Assembly (NCBI RefSeq): GCF_022414575.1
Contig: NZ_JADWYQ010000017.1
Location: 1-64,000 of the forward strand
Direction: 5' to 3'
Source of the DNA: Streptomyces sp. MUM 178J
GTDB taxonomy: Bacteria > Actinomycetota > Actinomycetes > Streptomycetales > Streptomycetaceae
DNA: 64,000 nucleotides
How positions within the stretch are numbered: position 1 is the stretch's first letter; each line of letters starts with the position of its first letter. The notes under the pieces were generated by a model, which worked only from the letters and a program-made list of their open reading frames with translations, was not told the DNA's origin and did no database searches. Below, piece by piece: positions 24,465-32,744 of the stretch. The position numbers and the translations under genes are program-made.

Positions 24465-24538
24465 CCCGGCAATTTGCGACCCTGCTATTAGGGTGACGGT
24501 GATGTCCGCGCCCACCAGCCGCCAGCAGGGATGACGCA

Positions 24539-25474
24539 ATGTCCGCTACCCGCTACACCTATCTCGGCCCCGAGGGCACCTTCACCGAGGCCGCGCTGCG
24601 CACCCTCCCGGAGGCCGCCACCCGGGAACTGGTGCCGATGCTGTCGGTGCCCGCGGCGCTGGACGCCGTACGGAACGGGGAGGCCGCGGCCGCCCTCGTG
24701 CCGATCGAGAACTCCGTGGAGGGCGGGGTCACCGCGACCCTTGACGAGCTGGCCTCCGGGCAGCCTCTGATGATCTACCGCGAGGTGCTGCTGCCGATCG
24801 CGTTCGCGCTGCTCGTGCGGCCGGGGACGAAGCTGTCCGAGGTGAAGACGGTGACCGGGCACCCGGTGGCCCAGCCGCAGGTGCGCAACTGGCTGCGCGA
24901 CCATCTGCCGGACGCACACTGGGAATCCGCCGCCTCGAACGCGGACGGGGCGCGGCTGGTGCAGGAGGGGCGCTACGACGCCGCCTTCGCGGGCGAGTTC
25001 GCCGCGGCCACCTACGGGCTCGAACCGCTGGTCACCGACATCCACGACGCGGAGAACGCGGAGACGCGCTTCGTCCTGGTGGGCCGGCCTGCCAGGCCCG
25101 CGGCTCCGACCGGAGCGGACAAGACGTCGGTGGTCATCTGGCTGGGCGACGACCACCCGGGCGCACTGCTGGAGCTGCTCCAGGAGTTCGCGGTTCGCGG
25201 CGTCAACCTGATGCTGATCCAGTCCCGTCCCACGGGCGCGGGAATCGGGAACTACTGCTTCGCGGTCGACGCGGAGGGGCATCTCTCGGACCGGCGGGTG
25301 GCCGAGGCGCTGATGGGGCTGAAGCGGATCTGCCCGAAGGTGCGGTTCCTGGGGTCGTATCCGCGCGCCGGGGTCGCGCCGGAGGACGTGCGGCCGCTGC
25401 GGAGGGGGACGACGGACGAGGAGTTCCTCGCGGCGTCGGACTGGCTGGCGCGGTGCCAGGACGGGCGGGCCTGA
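24539..25474 (+). CDS. pheA: Prephenate dehydratase
   Basis: A 311-residue enzyme converting prephenate to phenylpyruvate in phenylalanine synthesis. It begins with the family signature TYLGPEGTFTE. The PDT domain runs to about residue 185 and contains PIENSVEGGV and the TRF motif in ETRFVLVG. A C-terminal ACT domain (about 195-275) carries GALLELLQEFAVRGVN and the effector loop IQSRPTG, so phenylalanine feedback is likely. It is monofunctional, with no chorismate mutase domain. It lies 143 bp after the peroxidase and is probably separately transcribed. Confidence 0.95.
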   Translation: MSATRYTYLGPEGTFTEAALRTLPEAATRELVPMLSVPAALDAVRNGEAAAALVPIENSVEGGVTATLDELASGQPLMIYREVLLPIAFALLVRPGTKLSEVKTVTGHPVAQPQVRNWLRDHLPDAHWESAASNADGARLVQEGRYDAAFAGEFAAATYGLEPLVTDIHDAENAETRFVLVGRPARPAAPTGADKTSVVIWLGDDHPGALLELLQEFAVRGVNLMLIQSRPTGAGIGNYCFAVDAEGHLSDRRVAEALMGLKRICPKVRFLGSYPRAGVAPEDVRPLRRGTTDEEFLAASDWLARCQDGRA

Positions 25475-26034
25475 GAGGCGGTCGCCGCCCGGACCGCCGG
25501 TCGTACCTGCCGATTTTCACTGTCGAGCGCTGTCCACAGGACTTATCCACAGGTGGCCATCTCGATCTGGGGACAAGTCGACATCGCCATCGGACCACCA
25601 TCCGACATCATCGACAAATCACCTCTCTGACTTCAGACCGACCCACAGGGGACAGGATTCCCCGTGTCACCCCAATTCCTTCGATCAACTCTTTAGAGCG
25701 AGGAATTCCCACCCGAATGAGTGTGTGAAGTGAGCACAGAAGGGGAATCAATGGGCCTCGCACATGGGCTGCAGAACGATCTCCATCCCAGTCCACAGGC
25801 GCTTCACACACCCTGTGGATAACTTTCCGCAAGATCACATTCCTGTGGACAAGTGCACCCGGACAGTAGGGTCGAACGCGAGGCGGCATACCCTGATCCG
25901 GTGACCGGCGGCGATTCCCTTGACCGCCGCATTGACGTTTTCGAAATTCGCAGCAATTCCGTCAATTCGGGCAAAACGACACGCATGTCAATATCGCGTG
26001 GGGTGGGCTCTGTCCGCACCGGTAGCCTGGTGGG
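25475..26034. other. 560-bp intergenic region with DnaA boxes
   Basis: No gene is supported here. The region is lower in GC than its neighbours, holds a cluster of DnaA-type boxes (25530-25852, listed separately) and, nearer serS, an inverted repeat ATTGACG (25931-25937) / CGTCAAT (25960-25966). It must contain the serS promoter. I see no T-box-like leader. Confidence 0.6.
25530..25852. promoter_or_regulatory. DnaA-box cluster between pheA and serS
   Basis: Perfect boxes are TTATCCACA at 25543-25551, TGTGGATAA at 25814-25822 (complement of TTATCCACA) and TGTGGACAA at 25844-25852 (complement of the Streptomyces consensus TTGTCCACA). Weaker ones are CTGTCCACA at 25530-25538 and CAGTCCACA at 25789-25797. 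Confidence 0.6.
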
Positions 26035-27312
26035 GTGATTGACCTTCGCCTGCTCCGTGAGGACCCCGACCGTGTTCGCGCCTCCCAGCGCGCCCGTGGA
26101 GAGGACGTCGGCCTTGTCGACGCCCTGCTCTCCGCCGATGAGCGGCGCAGGTCGTCCGGCGTCCGCTTCGACGAGCTGCGCAGCGAGCAGAAGTCGCTGG
26201 GCAAGCTCATCCCCAAGGCGTCTCCCGAGGAGCGCGCCGAGCTGCTCAAGAGGGCCGAGCAGCTGAAGGCCGACGTCAAGGCCGCCGACGCCGCCCAGGG
26301 CGAAGCCGACGAGGAGACCAAGCGCCTGCTGCTCCAGCTGGGGAACCTGGTCCACCCGGAGGTGCCCGTCGGCGGCGAAGAGGACTTCGTCGTCCTGGAG
26401 ACGCACGGCACGATCCGCGACTTCGGAGCGGAGGGCTTCGAGCCGAAGGACCACCTGGAGCTGGGCGAAGCGCTGGCCGCCATCGACGTCGAGCGCGGTG
26501 CGAAGGTGTCCGGATCGCGCTTCTACTACCTGACGGGCGTCGGCGCCCTGCTGGAACTGGCGCTGGTCAACGCAGCGATCGCACAGGCCACCGAGGCCGG
26601 GTTCACTCCGATGCTGACCCCGACGCTGGTGCGGCCGCGCGCGATGGAGGGCACCGGCTTCCTCGGCCAGGCCGCTGAGAACGTGTACCACCTGGAGAAG
26701 GACGACTACTACCTCGTCGGCACCTCCGAGGTCCCCCTCGCCGCGTACCACATGGACGAGATCGTCGACGCCGACAAACTGCCGCTGCGGTACGCGGGCT
26801 TCTCGCCCTGCTACCGCCGCGAGGCGGGGACATACGGCAAGGACACCCGCGGGATCTTCCGTGTGCACCAGTTCGACAAGGTCGAGATGTTCTCGTATGT
26901 CGCGCCGGAGGACTCCGAGGCGGAGCACAAGCGGCTGCTGGAGTGGGAGAAGCAGTGGCTGACCAGCCTTGAGCTGCCGTTCCAGGTGATCGACGTCGCC
27001 ACCGGCGATCTGGGCGCCTCCGCCTCGCGCAAGTACGACTGCGAGGCATGGATCCCCACCCAGGGCAAGTACCGCGAGCTGACCTCCGCGTCGAACTGCA
27101 ACGAGTTCCAGGCCCGGCGGCTGTCCGTGCGGATGCGCGACGGGAAGAAGGTGGCCCCCCTGGCCACGCTGAACGGCACGCTGTGCGCCGTGCCGCGCAC
27201 CATCGTGGCGCTGCTGGAGAACCACCAGCTGGCCGACGGCTCGGTGCGGGTTCCCGAGGTGCTGCGGCCGTACCTGGGCGGTCGTGAGCTGCTGGAGCCG
27301 GTCGCCCGGTGA
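26035..27312 (+). CDS. serS: Seryl-tRNA synthetase
   Basis: A 425-residue class II aminoacyl-tRNA synthetase. The N-terminal helical arm (about residues 25-105) that grips the long variable arm of tRNA-Ser is present. It is followed by the catalytic core with motif 2 in [20 protein letters not shown] and motif 3 in [17 protein letters not shown]. The serine-binding TSE appears in [14 protein letters not shown]. The start is GTG 26035. It is translationally coupled to the HAD gene downstream through a GTGA overlap. Confidence 0.97.
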   Translation: MIDLRLLREDPDRVRASQRARGEDVGLVDALLSADERRRSSGVRFDELRSEQKSLGKLIPKASPEERAELLKRAEQLKADVKAADAAQGEADEETKRLLLQLGNLVHPEVPVGGEEDFVVLETHGTIRDFGAEGFEPKDHLELGEALAAIDVERGAKVSGSRFYYLTGVGALLELALVNAAIAQATEAGFTPMLTPTLVRPRAMEGTGFLGQAAENVYHLEKDDYYLVGTSEVPLAAYHMDEIVDADKLPLRYAGFSPCYRREAGTYGKDTRGIFRVHQFDKVEMFSYVAPEDSEAEHKRLLEWEKQWLTSLELPFQVIDVATGDLGASASRKYDCEAWIPTQGKYRELTSASNCNEFQARRLSVRMRDGKKVAPLATLNGTLCAVPRTIVALLENHQLADGSVRVPEVLRPYLGGRELLEPVAR

Positions 27313-28115
27313 ACTTGCCGTACCGCCTGATCGCGACGGACCTCGACGGGACACTGCTGCGCGCCGACGAGACCGTCTCGCAGCGCACACGCGACGCGCT
27401 CGCCGCCGTCACCGAGGCTGGCGCCGCACATATCGTCGTCACCGGCCGGTCGGTGCCGTGGACCCGGCACATCCTCGAGGACCTGGGATACGAGGGCCTC
27501 GCGGTCTGCGGCCAGGGCGCCCAGGTCTACCACGCGGGCGAACAACGACTGCTGACCTCGGTGACCCTCGACCGCCAGCTCGCCGGCCTCGCACTGTCCA
27601 AGATCGAGGCGGAGGTCGGCCCGCTGGCTCTGGCCGCCAGCCGCGACGGGCTGCACGGCGAAGTGCTGGTGGGCGCGGGCTACCGGGTCCAGGAGGGGCC
27701 GCTGCCCGTGGTGCCCTTCGACGACCCGTCGGAGCTGTGGTCCGCGCCGCTGAACAAGGTCTATATCCAGCACCCGGAACTCGACGACGACGCCCTGGCC
27801 GAGGCGGCCAGGGCCACCGTCGGCGCACTGGTGGACGTGGTCATGGCGGGCCCCGGGGTCGTGGAGATCCTGCCGCTCGGGCTCACAAAGGCGACCGGCC
27901 TCTCCCTGGCCGCCCGCCGCCTGGGGCTGCGGGCCGCGGACACGATCGCCTTCGGCGACATGCCGAACGACATCCCGATGTTCGGCTGGGCTGCGCACGG
28001 CGTGGCGATGGCCAACGCCCACGACGGACTGAAGGCCGTCGCCCACGAGATCACGGCCTCGAACGAACACGACGGCATCGCGGTGGTCCTGGAGCATCTG
28101 CTCCGCACCGTCTGA
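27309..28115 (+). CDS. HAD hydrolase, Cof type
   Basis: A 268-residue phosphatase of HAD subclass IIB. Motif I is [12 protein letters not shown] (nucleophile Asp), motif II VVTGRS, the motif III lysine lies near LTKATGLSL and motif IV is [12 protein letters not shown] cap domain fills about residues 85-190. Substrates of such enzymes are usually sugar phosphates or cofactors and cannot be read from sequence. Its GTG start lies inside the serS stop. A second Cof-type gene (37303) is encoded 9 kb away. Confidence 0.92.
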   Translation: MNLPYRLIATDLDGTLLRADETVSQRTRDALAAVTEAGAAHIVVTGRSVPWTRHILEDLGYEGLAVCGQGAQVYHAGEQRLLTSVTLDRQLAGLALSKIEAEVGPLALAASRDGLHGEVLVGAGYRVQEGPLPVVPFDDPSELWSAPLNKVYIQHPELDDDALAEAARATVGALVDVVMAGPGVVEILPLGLTKATGLSLAARRLGLRAADTIAFGDMPNDIPMFGWAAHGVAMANAHDGLKAVAHEITASNEHDGIAVVLEHLLRTV

Positions 28116-28152
28116 ACCGCTTGGCGCTCTCGTGAACCGCTTGGCGCTCTCG
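28113..28152. repeat. Perfect 20-bp direct repeat starting at a stop codon
   Basis: TGAACCGCTTGGCGCTCTCG occurs at 28113-28132 and again, without change, at 28133-28152. The first three bases are the stop codon of the HAD gene. Confidence 0.9.
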
Positions 28153-28686
28153 CCCACCGTCTGCTGCCCCTGGCACCCGTGGGTCAGGGGCTCCGCCTCG
28201 GACCATACGACCGCAAGGCCCCGTAGACGCCCGTCGGCAAGCCGTCCGACGGGAGCTCCGACGGGAGCACGACACGAAACCGCCGGAACGGGCGTGGAGC
28301 GGCAGCCCTGCCGCTCCCTCCACCGCAGGGCCTGGGGCGAAGTCCCCGGGTATGCGGGAGGGGGCGGCCCGCGCGGATGCGCGCTCGAAGCGGCCGCCCC
28401 CTGGGCAGCTCCCGGGCGGCTCCGCGGAGTGGTCGGTGGCTACTCCGCGGCCTGCCCTGCGCTGCCCCGACGAGAGCCCGACGGCCCCGCGCCCGTACTG
28501 TCCGTACCGGCGGTCACCGTCGTGCTCCTCTCCCGGTTGGTGGCCTCACCACTGTGCCGTTCCGGGCACAGCGGACGCCACCGGATTTTCCGCCCGCGAC
28601 GGGACTCACTGTTCGCGGGACCCACTCCTTACGGGACCCACTCCTTACGGGACTCATTCCTCACAGGGTTCAGTCCTCACACAGGC
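28116..28686. other. 571-bp convergent intergenic region
   Basis: No supported gene. It holds the 20-bp duplication, a probable terminator GCCCCTG (28166-28172) / CAGGGGC (28185-28191), GC-rich low-complexity DNA, and then the 16-bp repeat array that runs into the 3' end of the ABC permease gene. Confidence 0.6.
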
Positions 28687-28697
28687 TCACTCCTCAC
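28601..28697. repeat. 16-bp tandem repeat array, about six degenerate copies
   Basis: Units begin at 28601, 28617, 28633, 28649 and 28665, with a related 17-base piece from 28681. The core is GGGACYCACTCCTTAC. Copies at 28617 and 28633 are identical and divergence grows outward. The last piece overlaps the stop codon of the minus-strand permease gene (28687). Confidence 0.85.
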
Positions 28698-29415
28698 CGG
28701 CGAGCTTGAGCACCCGCAGCTTCTGGCCCGCGTACCACGTCGCCGCGGCCGTCACGCCCACCAGCAGCGCCACCGCGGTCGGCAGGCCCACATCGGAGCC
28801 GATCAGCCCCTCGCCCGCGATCCGTTCGGCCAGCGACAGCGCCCACTGCTGGACGCTGAGGGTGCGGGCGCCCGAGACCAGACTGCCGAAGAGGGTCTCC
28901 CAGACCAGCGCGTAAACAAGCCCTATGACGACGGCATGCCGGCTGACCGTGCCCAGCAGCAGGAAGAGCGCGCTGTACGCGATCGAGGCGACGAGCGCCG
29001 CGACGGTGTACGCCATGGCCACCTGCTGGCCGTTGCCGTTGAGTATGAAGCCGGCGATGAGGGTCGGCACGGCGGAGAAGACCATTGTCACCGCGATCGC
29101 CACGGTCAGCTTGGTGACGATGATCGTCGGCCGCTTCACCGGCTTGGCGAGCAGATAGACGATCGATCCGTCGTCGATCTCAGGCCCGATCGCGCCGGTG
29201 CCCGCGATCACTCCGATCAGCGGGACCATCACAGCGAGCGCGAACCCGCCGAGCACATCCGCCGCGACCTGGTCGTCCACGCCGTTGAAGGTGCGCACCG
29301 CGACGGCGATGGCGAGCAGCAGGGCGGGCAGGACGAACAGGATCGCGGCCCGCCGCCTGCCGAGCACGGCCCGATAGGTGAGCCGGGCGACTGTGGGGTT
29401 GTACATGGAAGTCAC
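28687..29415 (-). CDS. ABC-2 type permease
   Basis: A 242-residue integral membrane protein with six predicted helices, typical of ABC-2 exporters. A charged loop, GPEIDDGSIVYLLAKPVKR, sits between helices 2 and 3 and matches the conserved coupling segment of the family. It is the last gene of a four-gene minus-strand operon, 20 bases after its ATPase. The substrate is unknown. The stop lies in a tandem repeat. Confidence 0.9.
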   Translation of the reverse strand: MTSMYNPTVARLTYRAVLGRRRAAILFVLPALLLAIAVAVRTFNGVDDQVAADVLGGFALAVMVPLIGVIAGTGAIGPEIDDGSIVYLLAKPVKRPTIIVTKLTVAIAVTMVFSAVPTLIAGFILNGNGQQVAMAYTVAALVASIAYSALFLLLGTVSRHAVVIGLVYALVWETLFGSLVSGARTLSVQQWALSLAERIAGEGLIGSDVGLPTAVALLVGVTAAATWYAGQKLRVLKLAGEE

Positions 29416-29435
29416 CGCTCCTTTCTGTCGGGCCT

Positions 29436-30347
29436 TCAGGCCGCTACGAGGTAGGAGAAGACCGACTCGAGCGACTCGTCCGAGGGCGAGACCGTGAGCA
29501 GCCGGATGGAGTGTTCGCGGGCGACCCGCGGCAGCAGTTCGGTGAACCGCAGGAAGTCGACGGCCTGGATGCGCAGCGCGCCCTCTGCCATATCGACCTC
29601 GATGCCGGCGGTCGACGGGTCGGAGATCAGCGCCGCGGCGAGCGCACGGTCGTCGCTGGACCGGACGAGATAGCGGTGCGGCCGGTCCGTCATCAGCCTG
29701 CGGATCCTGCGGAAGTCGCCCGACGCTGCATGCCTGCCGGCGACGATCACCTCGATATGGGAGGCGAGTTGCTCCACTTCCTCCAGGATGTGGGAGGAGA
29801 AGAGCACCGTGCGGCCCTCCGCGCCCATCCGCCGCAGCAGATCCATCAGCTGCATGCGCTGGCGCGGGTCCATACCGTTGAACGGCTCGTCGAGCAGCAG
29901 CACCGAGGGCTCATGGACCAGCGCGGACGCCATCTTCACCCGCTGGCGCATGCCCTTGCTGTATGTCGCGATCTTGCGGTCCTGGGCGTACTCCATCTCG
30001 ACCGTGGCGAGCGCCTTCTGCGCCTCCCGTTTGCCCAGCCCGTGCAGTTCCGCGTTGGCAACCACGAACTCCCGGCCGGTGAGGAAGTCGTACATCGCCT
30101 CCCGCTCGGGCACGATGCCGATCTCCCGGTAGACCGACTCCCTGCGCCAGATCTGCTGCCCGTCGAGGGAGACTGCGCCGGTGGACGGGGCGAGGAAGCC
30201 GCCCATCATGTTGATGAGCGTGGACTTGCCCGCGCCGTTGGGGCCCAGCAGGCCGGTGACCCCGGGGCCGATGCGCATGCTGACGTCGTTGACGGCGACG
30301 ACGTTCCCGAACCAGCGCGAGGCGTGGTCGATGTCGATGACGGACAT
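29436..30347 (-). CDS. ABC transporter ATP-binding protein
   Basis: A 303-residue ATPase. Walker A is GPNGAGKST, the signature is YSKGMRQRV (a variant of LSGGQ usual in ABC-2 exporters) and Walker B is VLLLDEPFNGMD. An H-loop histidine follows in FSSHILEEVE. The C-terminal 70 residues form the regulatory extension of this subclass. The ATG at 30347 overlaps the upstream permease stop (ATGA). A 66-codon upward extension is Arg-rich and not credible. Confidence 0.93.
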   Translation of the reverse strand: MSVIDIDHASRWFGNVVAVNDVSMRIGPGVTGLLGPNGAGKSTLINMMGGFLAPSTGAVSLDGQQIWRRESVYREIGIVPEREAMYDFLTGREFVVANAELHGLGKREAQKALATVEMEYAQDRKIATYSKGMRQRVKMASALVHEPSVLLLDEPFNGMDPRQRMQLMDLLRRMGAEGRTVLFSSHILEEVEQLASHIEVIVAGRHAASGDFRRIRRLMTDRPHRYLVRSSDDRALAAALISDPSTAGIEVDMAEGALRIQAVDFLRFTELLPRVAREHSIRLLTVSPSDESLESVFSYLVAA

Positions 30348-31237
30348 CACAGACCGACCTTTCGGTAGCGGCGCATCAGGATGCCGTAGGAGCCGGCGAT
30401 GAGCGCGAGGACGACGAGCAGATAGACGGCGCCCGCACCCGCACCGGGCGCGGAGGGGTCCCCTCCCGGGAAGGCGGTGGCCGCACCGAGGAAGGCGGTC
30501 TGCACACCGTCTATGAGAGTGATCGGGGAGAACAGGCCCAGCCACTTGACGGCGCCGGTCGAGCCCGCCTCGATGGCGATGGCCTGGATGGTGGAGACCG
30601 CGCCGTAGGTGATGGTCAGCGTGGCGATCACCGCGGCGACGCCGAACCCGCGGCGCGGGGTGAGCGCGGCCATGACGAGGCCGATCCCGCCGAAGAGGAG
30701 GGAGAGCAGCCCCACCGACACCAGTCCCTGTCCCAGCTCCAGCGTCTGGTCGGACAGATCCATCTTGGCGAGCAGGGAGCCCACATAGAGGATCAGCAGC
30801 GGGGCTCCGGTGAGGACGAACAGGGCCGTGGCCATCGCCCCGTACTTGGCGAGGACGTAGTCGACTCGCTCGATGGGGCGGGAGAAGTACAGCGGGACGG
30901 TCTTGAAGCGCAGGTCGCGGGAGACGGTCTGCGGCGCCTGGGCGGCCAGGTACAGCCCGATGACCGCCTGCATCACGATCGCGTAGCGCGTGTAGTCGAC
31001 CGGCAGGTCATCCAGGTCGGTGGCGACGGCGACCGCGACGATGATGGCCGCGGGCAAGCACATCACCGCGAACAGGATCATCGGAAGGACCTTCGACTTG
31101 GCGCTGCGGCCCAGTCCGTAGGCGCCGCGGAGCGACTGGGAGTAGAGGGAGCGGCGCGCATAGGCGCGGCCGAGCCGGGGCCCTTCGTAGGTGCGGTACC
31201 CGATGTTGTGGATCTGTGTGGCGGTATCGGCGCTCAT
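30347..31237 (-). CDS. ABC-2 type permease
   Basis: A 296-residue membrane protein with six helices and the coupling loop DLRFKTVPLYFSRPIERVDY. Its start overlaps the stop of the upstream ATPase (ATGA at 31237), and its own stop overlaps the next ATPase start, so all three are tightly coupled. A cytoplasmic N-terminus of about 50 residues (YRTYEGPRLGRAYARRS) is typical of this exporter group. Confidence 0.92.
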   Translation of the reverse strand: MSADTATQIHNIGYRTYEGPRLGRAYARRSLYSQSLRGAYGLGRSAKSKVLPMILFAVMCLPAAIIVAVAVATDLDDLPVDYTRYAIVMQAVIGLYLAAQAPQTVSRDLRFKTVPLYFSRPIERVDYVLAKYGAMATALFVLTGAPLLILYVGSLLAKMDLSDQTLELGQGLVSVGLLSLLFGGIGLVMAALTPRRGFGVAAVIATLTITYGAVSTIQAIAIEAGSTGAVKWLGLFSPITLIDGVQTAFLGAATAFPGGDPSAPGAGAGAVYLLVVLALIAGSYGILMRRYRKVGL

Positions 31238-32238
31238 CGGGCCTGCACCTCCATGGCGTTGTCGGCCGGGCGTGCCGCCCCTTCGGGGCGGGCCGCGGCG
31301 GCGTCCGGACGGAAGACCTCGGCGATGTGGCGGCGGCGCTGCTCCATGCGTACGAGGCCGAGGCCGAGTTCGGCGACGGCGTCGCGCACGATGTCGTATG
31401 TCTCCTCGCCGGAAGCTTCCAGCAGGAGGATGTGACCGGCTCCGGGCAGGCCCTCCTCGAAGCCCGCGTGCAGCGTCACTCCGGCGGCGGTGAGCGCCTC
31501 GCGCAGGGCCGACGTGCCGTCGGGGCAGGCGTCGGAGTCGGTCACCTCGACGGCGAGCGTCGCCGTGGCCTGGGTGAAGTCGCTGGTGGAACTGGACCGC
31601 AGCAGCGTGCCGCCGTCGATGACGACGACATGGTCGCAGGTGCGCTCCAGCTCGCCGAGGAGGTGCGAGGTGACGAGGACCGAGATGCCGAAGTCGGTGT
31701 GGACGCGGCGGATCAGTCCGAGCATCTCGTCACGGCCGACGGGGTCGAGGCCGTTGGTCGGCTCGTCCAGAAGGACGAGCTTCGGGTCGTGGACGAGGGC
31801 CTGCGCGAGCTTGACGCGCTGTTTCATACCGGTCGAGTAGCCGCCCATGGGGCGGTACCGCTCCTCGTAGAGACCGACGTGGCGCAGCGTGTCCGCGGTG
31901 CGCTCACGGGCGGCGGTCGGAGGCAGTCCGGACATGCGCGCCATATGGACGACGAACTCCGTCGCCGAGACATCGGGCGGCAGACAGTCGTGTTCGGGCA
32001 TATAGCCGACCTGCTCGCGGATGGCGGCGCCGCTCGTGGCGACGTCGAGGCCGAGCACCGAGGCCCGGCCTTCCGTCGCGGGGGACAGACCCAGCAGGAT
32101 CTTGATCAACGTGGACTTGCCGGCTCCGTTGGCGCCCACCAGGCCGGTCACACCGGGGCCGATGTCCAACGAGAGCCGGTCAAGAGCGGTCACTCTGGGG
32201 AACCGCTTGCTCAGGCTTTCGGTCGCGATCACAGTCAC
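31234..32238 (-). CDS. ABC transporter ATP-binding protein, first gene of exporter operon
   Basis: A 334-residue ATPase with Walker A GANGAGKST, signature YSTGMKQRV, Walker B VLLDEPTNGLD and a switch histidine in VTSHLLGELE. The operon encodes two ATPases and two permeases, so it may make one heteromeric exporter or two related ones. The gene starts at ATG 32238. Its promoter must lie in the 265-bp gap to the M24 remnant. Confidence 0.93.
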   Translation of the reverse strand: MTVIATESLSKRFPRVTALDRLSLDIGPGVTGLVGANGAGKSTLIKILLGLSPATEGRASVLGLDVATSGAAIREQVGYMPEHDCLPPDVSATEFVVHMARMSGLPPTAARERTADTLRHVGLYEERYRPMGGYSTGMKQRVKLAQALVHDPKLVLLDEPTNGLDPVGRDEMLGLIRRVHTDFGISVLVTSHLLGELERTCDHVVVIDGGTLLRSSSTSDFTQATATLAVEVTDSDACPDGTSALREALTAAGVTLHAGFEEGLPGAGHILLLEASGEETYDIVRDAVAELGLGLVRMEQRRRHIAEVFRPDAAAARPEGAARPADNAMEVQAR

Positions 32239-32366
32239 ACCTCGACGGTAGTGGCGCAGGACACAGGGGTCGTCAGCCTGGGCGGCTGGTTCCGGATCCG
32301 ACTCGAGACGTAGAGGCCCGTAGGGGGCTACGACCTAAGAAAGCACAGCCATGCGACTTTCGTCGG

Positions 32367-32410
32367 TTGTCCACAGGCGGGCCCGGCGGAGGCGCGGAGG
32401 GTTTTCCACA
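32367..32410. promoter_or_regulatory. DnaA box pair
   Basis: TTGTCCACA at 32367-32375 matches the Streptomyces DnaA consensus exactly. TTTTCCACA at 32402-32410 has one mismatch. Confidence 0.5.
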
Positions 32411-32426
32411 GGGCGTGCAGGGCTCT

Positions 32427-32465
32427 TGACGTCGCCGTCAGGCATTGACACATTCGTCAGTGTCA
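32427..32465 (+). promoter_or_regulatory. TGAC/GTCA palindromes over a candidate promoter
   Basis: Two inverted repeats stand 19 bp apart: TGACG-N4-CGTCA (32427-32440) and TGACAC-N8-GTGTCA (32446-32465). The second includes a consensus -35 box, TTGACA (32445-32450). A TTACGT -10-like box follows 17 bp later. A repressor here would control the M24 remnant and, by read-through, the hydrolase/SDR and MerR genes. Confidence 0.5.
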
Positions 32466-32503
32466 GGTTACGTCGGGTGTACCGCTCAGGGACGGACGGT
32501 GGC

Positions 32504-32712
32504 ATGGCCTTGGCAGTGGCAAGCGAACTGACCGCGGATCTGCAGGGTTTCAGAGATGTCCAGCGTCCCGCGTATCACTGCGCGGAGGCGGTCGCGTCGG
32601 CGCGAGGTTCGAGGAGATCCTGGTGGTCACCGACTCCGGGGATCCGGAGCAGAGCGCGTTCTGGCTGGATGACGATCTGCCGCATCTGCGGCGTCGACGG
32701 GAGGACATCTGA
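32504..32712 (+). pseudogene. Internally deleted M24 peptidase-like gene
   Basis: From ATG 32504 the frame encodes MALAVASELTADLQGFRDV and about 33 codons in all, matching the N-terminus of a streptomycete M24-family metallopeptidase as I remember it. From about 32608 a different frame encodes the matching C-terminus (FEEILVVTDSGDPEQSAFWL to a TGA at 32712). The middle, including every metal ligand, is absent and the two ends are out of frame. The gene is therefore dead. Its stop overlaps the next open frame (TGATG), a trace of former coupling to the EphD-like gene. Confidence 0.7.
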
Positions 32713-32744
32713 TGGCGGGCGTGCGAGCAGGGGAGGAGCCGAGC

